Shown: piece by piece, positions 12,545 to 14,888 of the stretch | Position numbering within the stretch: the first letter of the stretch is position 1 | How the letters are laid out: every line of letters begins with the position of its first letter | Source: JADJOY01 sp964450125 | Lineage (GTDB): Bacteria; JADJOY01 | Length of the DNA stretch: 14,888 nucleotides | Assembly (NCBI GenBank): GCA_964450125.1 | Contig: CAYVDO010000190.1 | Location: forward strand, 1 to 14,888 | Direction: 5' to 3' | Notes under the pieces: generated by a model | Database searches by the model: none | Told to the model about the DNA's origin: nothing | Seen by the model: only the letters and a program-made list of their open reading frames with translations | Position numbers and translations under genes: made by a program

Positions 12545-14888
12545 TCAGGTCATGAGGCCGCCCAGGCGGCTACCACCGGCGAGTGTCGCGAGGCGAGCAC
12601 AGGCGACCGCCGCCTGCCCCACTGCAAGACCAGCATCGGTACCGGGCACGCGTTCGGGCAGGAGCACGTGCAGGCCGGCGCATTCCAGACGATCCTTCAA
12701 CGATTCCACGAGAATGCGATGAACCGACGCATTCCCCGTGATGACCACGGTCGAAACCCGCGTGAAACGCACGAGACGGGCTGTCGCCTCGGCAATACCT
12801 GCTGCCAAGCGATCGAGGAAAGCAAACGCGATGTGATGCACGTCACACCCCGCAAGGCGTTGACGTGCCACGTCTTGCACCAGCGAGGAAGTCTCGATGA
12901 TCGCCAGCGGAATCGAGCGCCCTGGATCGCGGTCACGCGATGGTAACGGGTCATCCCACGCCGTAACGCGACGCTCGGCAGCGATGGCACACCCTTCGGG
13001 TCCACGCGCTCGGCGCGCCAATGCGTCGAGTTGAGCAGCGGCGTCCAGCTCGGCCGCGCCCGCTCCGCCGACCCCCAAGATCGCTGCGGCGGCGTCGAGA
13101 AGTCGCGCACACGACGTGGTCCGCGGCGCCGCGTGGCCGCCGCTCATTATCATCGCGCGCGCCGATGCCAGCCGTCCGCCACCCAGCTCGAGCTGCTCGG
13201 CCAGCCGTTCGCCAGGATGTGCCGATTCCAGCGCAGACACCGCCATTCGCCATGGCTCACGAACCACAGCCTCAGCGCCACCGGGCATGGCGAGTGGAGT
13301 GAACCGCGCCAAACGCCGGCATTGCCGCAGATCGCCGAGCAGGATCTCGCCTCCCCCGAGGGTGCCGTCCGGCCCTACCGCGGGGTCGTCCAGAACGATG
13401 CCGAGCGTGGGCTCGCGAAGGGCGTGATCCACCAACGCGCTCGCGAGATGTGCGTGGTGATGGGCAACGCCTAGGTCGGGGACACCGAGTGTGAGCGCCA
13501 GTCGCGTGCTCACGGAGTCGGGCTCGAGATCGTGCACGACCACGTCCGGCCAAACCTCGAGGATCCGGGCGTGATGCGCCACGCTCGCGATCAACTCGCC
13601 GGCCATCTCCGGGTCGCGCAGATCACCTACGTGTGGAAGCAGCACGGCGCGTCCGCTTCCCGCAAGCGCCGGCGCATTGTGCTGATCGCCACCAACCGCC
13701 AACACGTTCACCGCGCCGAGCGGCACGGAGAAAGACGACGGTGCGGTGCCCCGCCCGAGACGAAGTGGGCGAAGCCGGCCGGCGAGCGGTGCCAGCACCG
13801 ATTCGGTGTGACGGCGCGGAACCGGTCGGTCTTGAAGCAAGTACGCGTCGGCGACACTCGTGGCGAGTGCTGTGGGCTCATCCCACGAGGGGGTGAGACC
13901 CGCCGGGTCGCCGTGCGCCACCGTCGCGATCAGTGCCGGCAGGCGGGTCTCGGCGAGCAGCAATACGTCGAGCGGCGAGCAGGGCAAGCGCACGCCCAAG
14001 GAATCGAGCCCGGGGGAAAGCGATGCGGCCACGTCGGATCGTTCGTGACGCGGCAGCCACACCTCCGGACGCGCGTCGCTCTCCAGCGCGTCGCCGTGCT
14101 CGTCCACGTTCACGAAGGCTGCCGCGCGTTGGCGATCGGGGACCAGAATCACCAGCGGTGCGCTGGTGCGACCGGCACGACGGCGCAGCTCCGCGACCAC
14201 CTCGGGACGGGTCGCGTCGGCCATCCAACGAAGGACACCATCGCTCTCCACGCCGACGATCGCCCCGCGCCGCAACAAGCCGGCGACGGCACGCAGCGGA
14301 TCGTCGCGACGACGCACCCGCCCTGCCGGCCCGCGCCGCCGCGAGCCCGCGAGCACCAGCCGCAACCCGGGGCCGCAATCCGGGCACGCGAGATTCTGGG
14401 CGTGGAAGCGGCGGCTCGCGGGATCGGCGCCTTCGGCACGGCAGCGCGCACACGGTTCGTAGCGATCCATCGTGGTGCGGCAACGATCGTAGGGCAGGTC
14501 GACGAGGATCGATGCCCGCGGGCCGCAGCTCGCGCAATGCGTGAACGGGTAACGATGGCGGCGATCGTGGGGATCGAGGATCTCGCGCGTGCAAGCGGCG
14601 CAGATGGGCCGATCGCTCGGCAGCTCGCGGACTCGGTCACCGAGGGTGCTTTCGGCGATCCGAAACTCGCGTTCGAGACCCGGCGGTCGAATGGTGGATC
14701 GCACGGCATCGACACGCGCGCCTGGCGGTGGGTTGCCGGCGAGGGCCGCGGCGAAGCGCTCGGCGCTCTCCACGCGCCCCTGGATCTCGATCTCGGTAGT
14801 GGATCCGCGATGACGCACGAACCCGGTGAGCCCGTGAGCCACGGCGAGCCGGTACACGAAAGCGCGAAACCCCACGCCCTGAACCGCG
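12545..14888 (-). CDS. hypF: HypF-like carbamoyltransferase, divergent active sites, 5' end outside the window
   Basis: The frame runs off the right edge; the codons just before the GTG at 14875 read AVQG, so the acylphosphatase motif VQGVGFR is complete and only a short N terminus is missing. Residues below count from that GTG. The HypF order is intact: acylphosphatase (to about 70), two zinc-finger pairs CxxC-x18-CxxC-x24-CxxC-x18-CxxC (C92 to C167), YrdC-like (about 190-360) and Kae1-like (about 390-776, HHHAH at 472-476). HypF makes the carbamoyl-derived cyanide of [NiFe]-hydrogenases with HypE. Several signatures are changed: the acylphosphatase Asn is His (FVRHRG); KGxGGFHL reads ESDGVLRW; the DDSVVR-type motif reads HTESVLA; SGGV reads TGNA; DGG reads DAG. 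It may be an altered-function paralogue. No other hyp gene or hydrogenase gene is in view. Confidence 0.85.
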   Translation of the reverse strand, partial: AVQGVGFRAFVYRLAVAHGLTGFVRHRGSTTEIEIQGRVESAERFAAALAGNPPPGARVDAVRSTIRPPGLEREFRIAESTLGDRVRELPSDRPICAACTREILDPHDRRHRYPFTHCASCGPRASILVDLPYDRCRTTMDRYEPCARCRAEGADPASRRFHAQNLACPDCGPGLRLVLAGSRRRGPAGRVRRRDDPLRAVAGLLRRGAIVGVESDGVLRWMADATRPEVVAELRRRAGRTSAPLVILVPDRQRAAAFVNVDEHGDALESDARPEVWLPRHERSDVAASLSPGLDSLGVRLPCSPLDVLLLAETRLPALIATVAHGDPAGLTPSWDEPTALATSVADAYLLQDRPVPRRHTESVLAPLAGRLRPLRLGRGTAPSSFSVPLGAVNVLAVGGDQHNAPALAGSGRAVLLPHVGDLRDPEMAGELIASVAHHARILEVWPDVVVHDLEPDSVSTRLALTLGVPDLGVAHHHAHLASALVDHALREPTLGIVLDDPAVGPDGTLGGGEILLGDLRQCRRLARFTPLAMPGGAEAVVREPWRMAVSALESAHPGERLAEQLELGGGRLASARAMIMSGGHAAPRTTSCARLLDAAAAILGVGGAGAAELDAAAQLDALARRARGPEGCAIAAERRVTAWDDPLPSRDRDPGRSIPLAIIETSSLVQDVARQRLAGCDVHHIAFAFLDRLAAGIAEATARLVRFTRVSTVVITGNASVHRILVESLKDRLECAGLHVLLPERVPGTDAGLAVGQAAVACARLATLAGGSRLGGLMT

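Noticed and set aside
12557..12570. GCCGCC-CA-GGCGGC dyad at the end of the HypF-like gene
   Set aside because: Two-base spacing prevents a normal loop, and the bases are explained by the Gly-rich C terminus it encodes.

Overview
This is a GC-rich bacterial window, roughly two-thirds G+C by eye, with dense coding and frequent GTG starts. The gene families (Thermotoga-type GlpA/DUF1667 operon, NfnA/SudB-like subunit, sigma-54 activator, secreted FG-GAP protein, PhyH dioxygenase, HypF-like protein) suggest a deltaproteobacterium-like lineage such as Myxococcota or a related uncultured phylum. This placement is inference: there is no rRNA or tRNA to anchor it. I see no insertion sequence, phage gene, CRISPR array or tRNA.

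Layout. On the + strand, 294-3411 is a tightly coupled three-gene operon with 7- and 4-base overlaps. It encodes a GlpA-like FAD dehydrogenase with a C-terminal BFD [2Fe-2S] domain, a pyridine-nucleotide-disulfide-type FAD oxidoreductase and a DUF1667 protein. Together they look like a multi-subunit glycerol-3-phosphate (or related 2-hydroxyacid) dehydrogenase. Everything from 3485 to the right edge reads on the - strand. In transcription order (right to left) it holds: a HypF-like protein whose 5' end lies outside the window; a PhyH-family dioxygenase behind a sigma-54-type promoter; a 39-residue Cys-rich mini-ORF joined by an ATGA overlap to an NfnA/SudB-like flavin/iron-sulfur subunit; a terminator-like hairpin; a 59-codon basic protein gene behind a second, nearly perfect sigma-54 promoter; a 13-bp-stem hairpin; an NtrC-family response regulator with a sigma-54 activation domain; a small lipoprotein; a soluble GAF histidine kinase; and a secreted FG-GAP beta-propeller protein.

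How it may work together. The histidine kinase and NtrC-type regulator are the only two-component proteins here and are separated by just the lipoprotein, so they are the natural pair. Two GGCAC-N5-TTGC elements, each 40-55 nt upstream of a start codon, imply that the regulator could drive the 59-residue protein and the PhyH-mini-ORF-NfnA operon. A dyad with core TTTCTACAA lies about 95 bp upstream of the predicted start of the small-gene transcript. The same 9-mer recurs in a second dyad just after the regulator gene, making it a candidate binding site.

Main points of interest: the sigma-54 circuit around a small basic protein gene of only 59 codons; a HypF-like protein that keeps its zinc fingers and HHHAH motif but has lost most signature residues of the acylphosphatase, YrdC-like and Kae1-like active sites; an NfnA without NfnB next to it; a degenerate RsbT-like domain at the N terminus of the kinase; and a series of strong hairpins in the intergenic regions.
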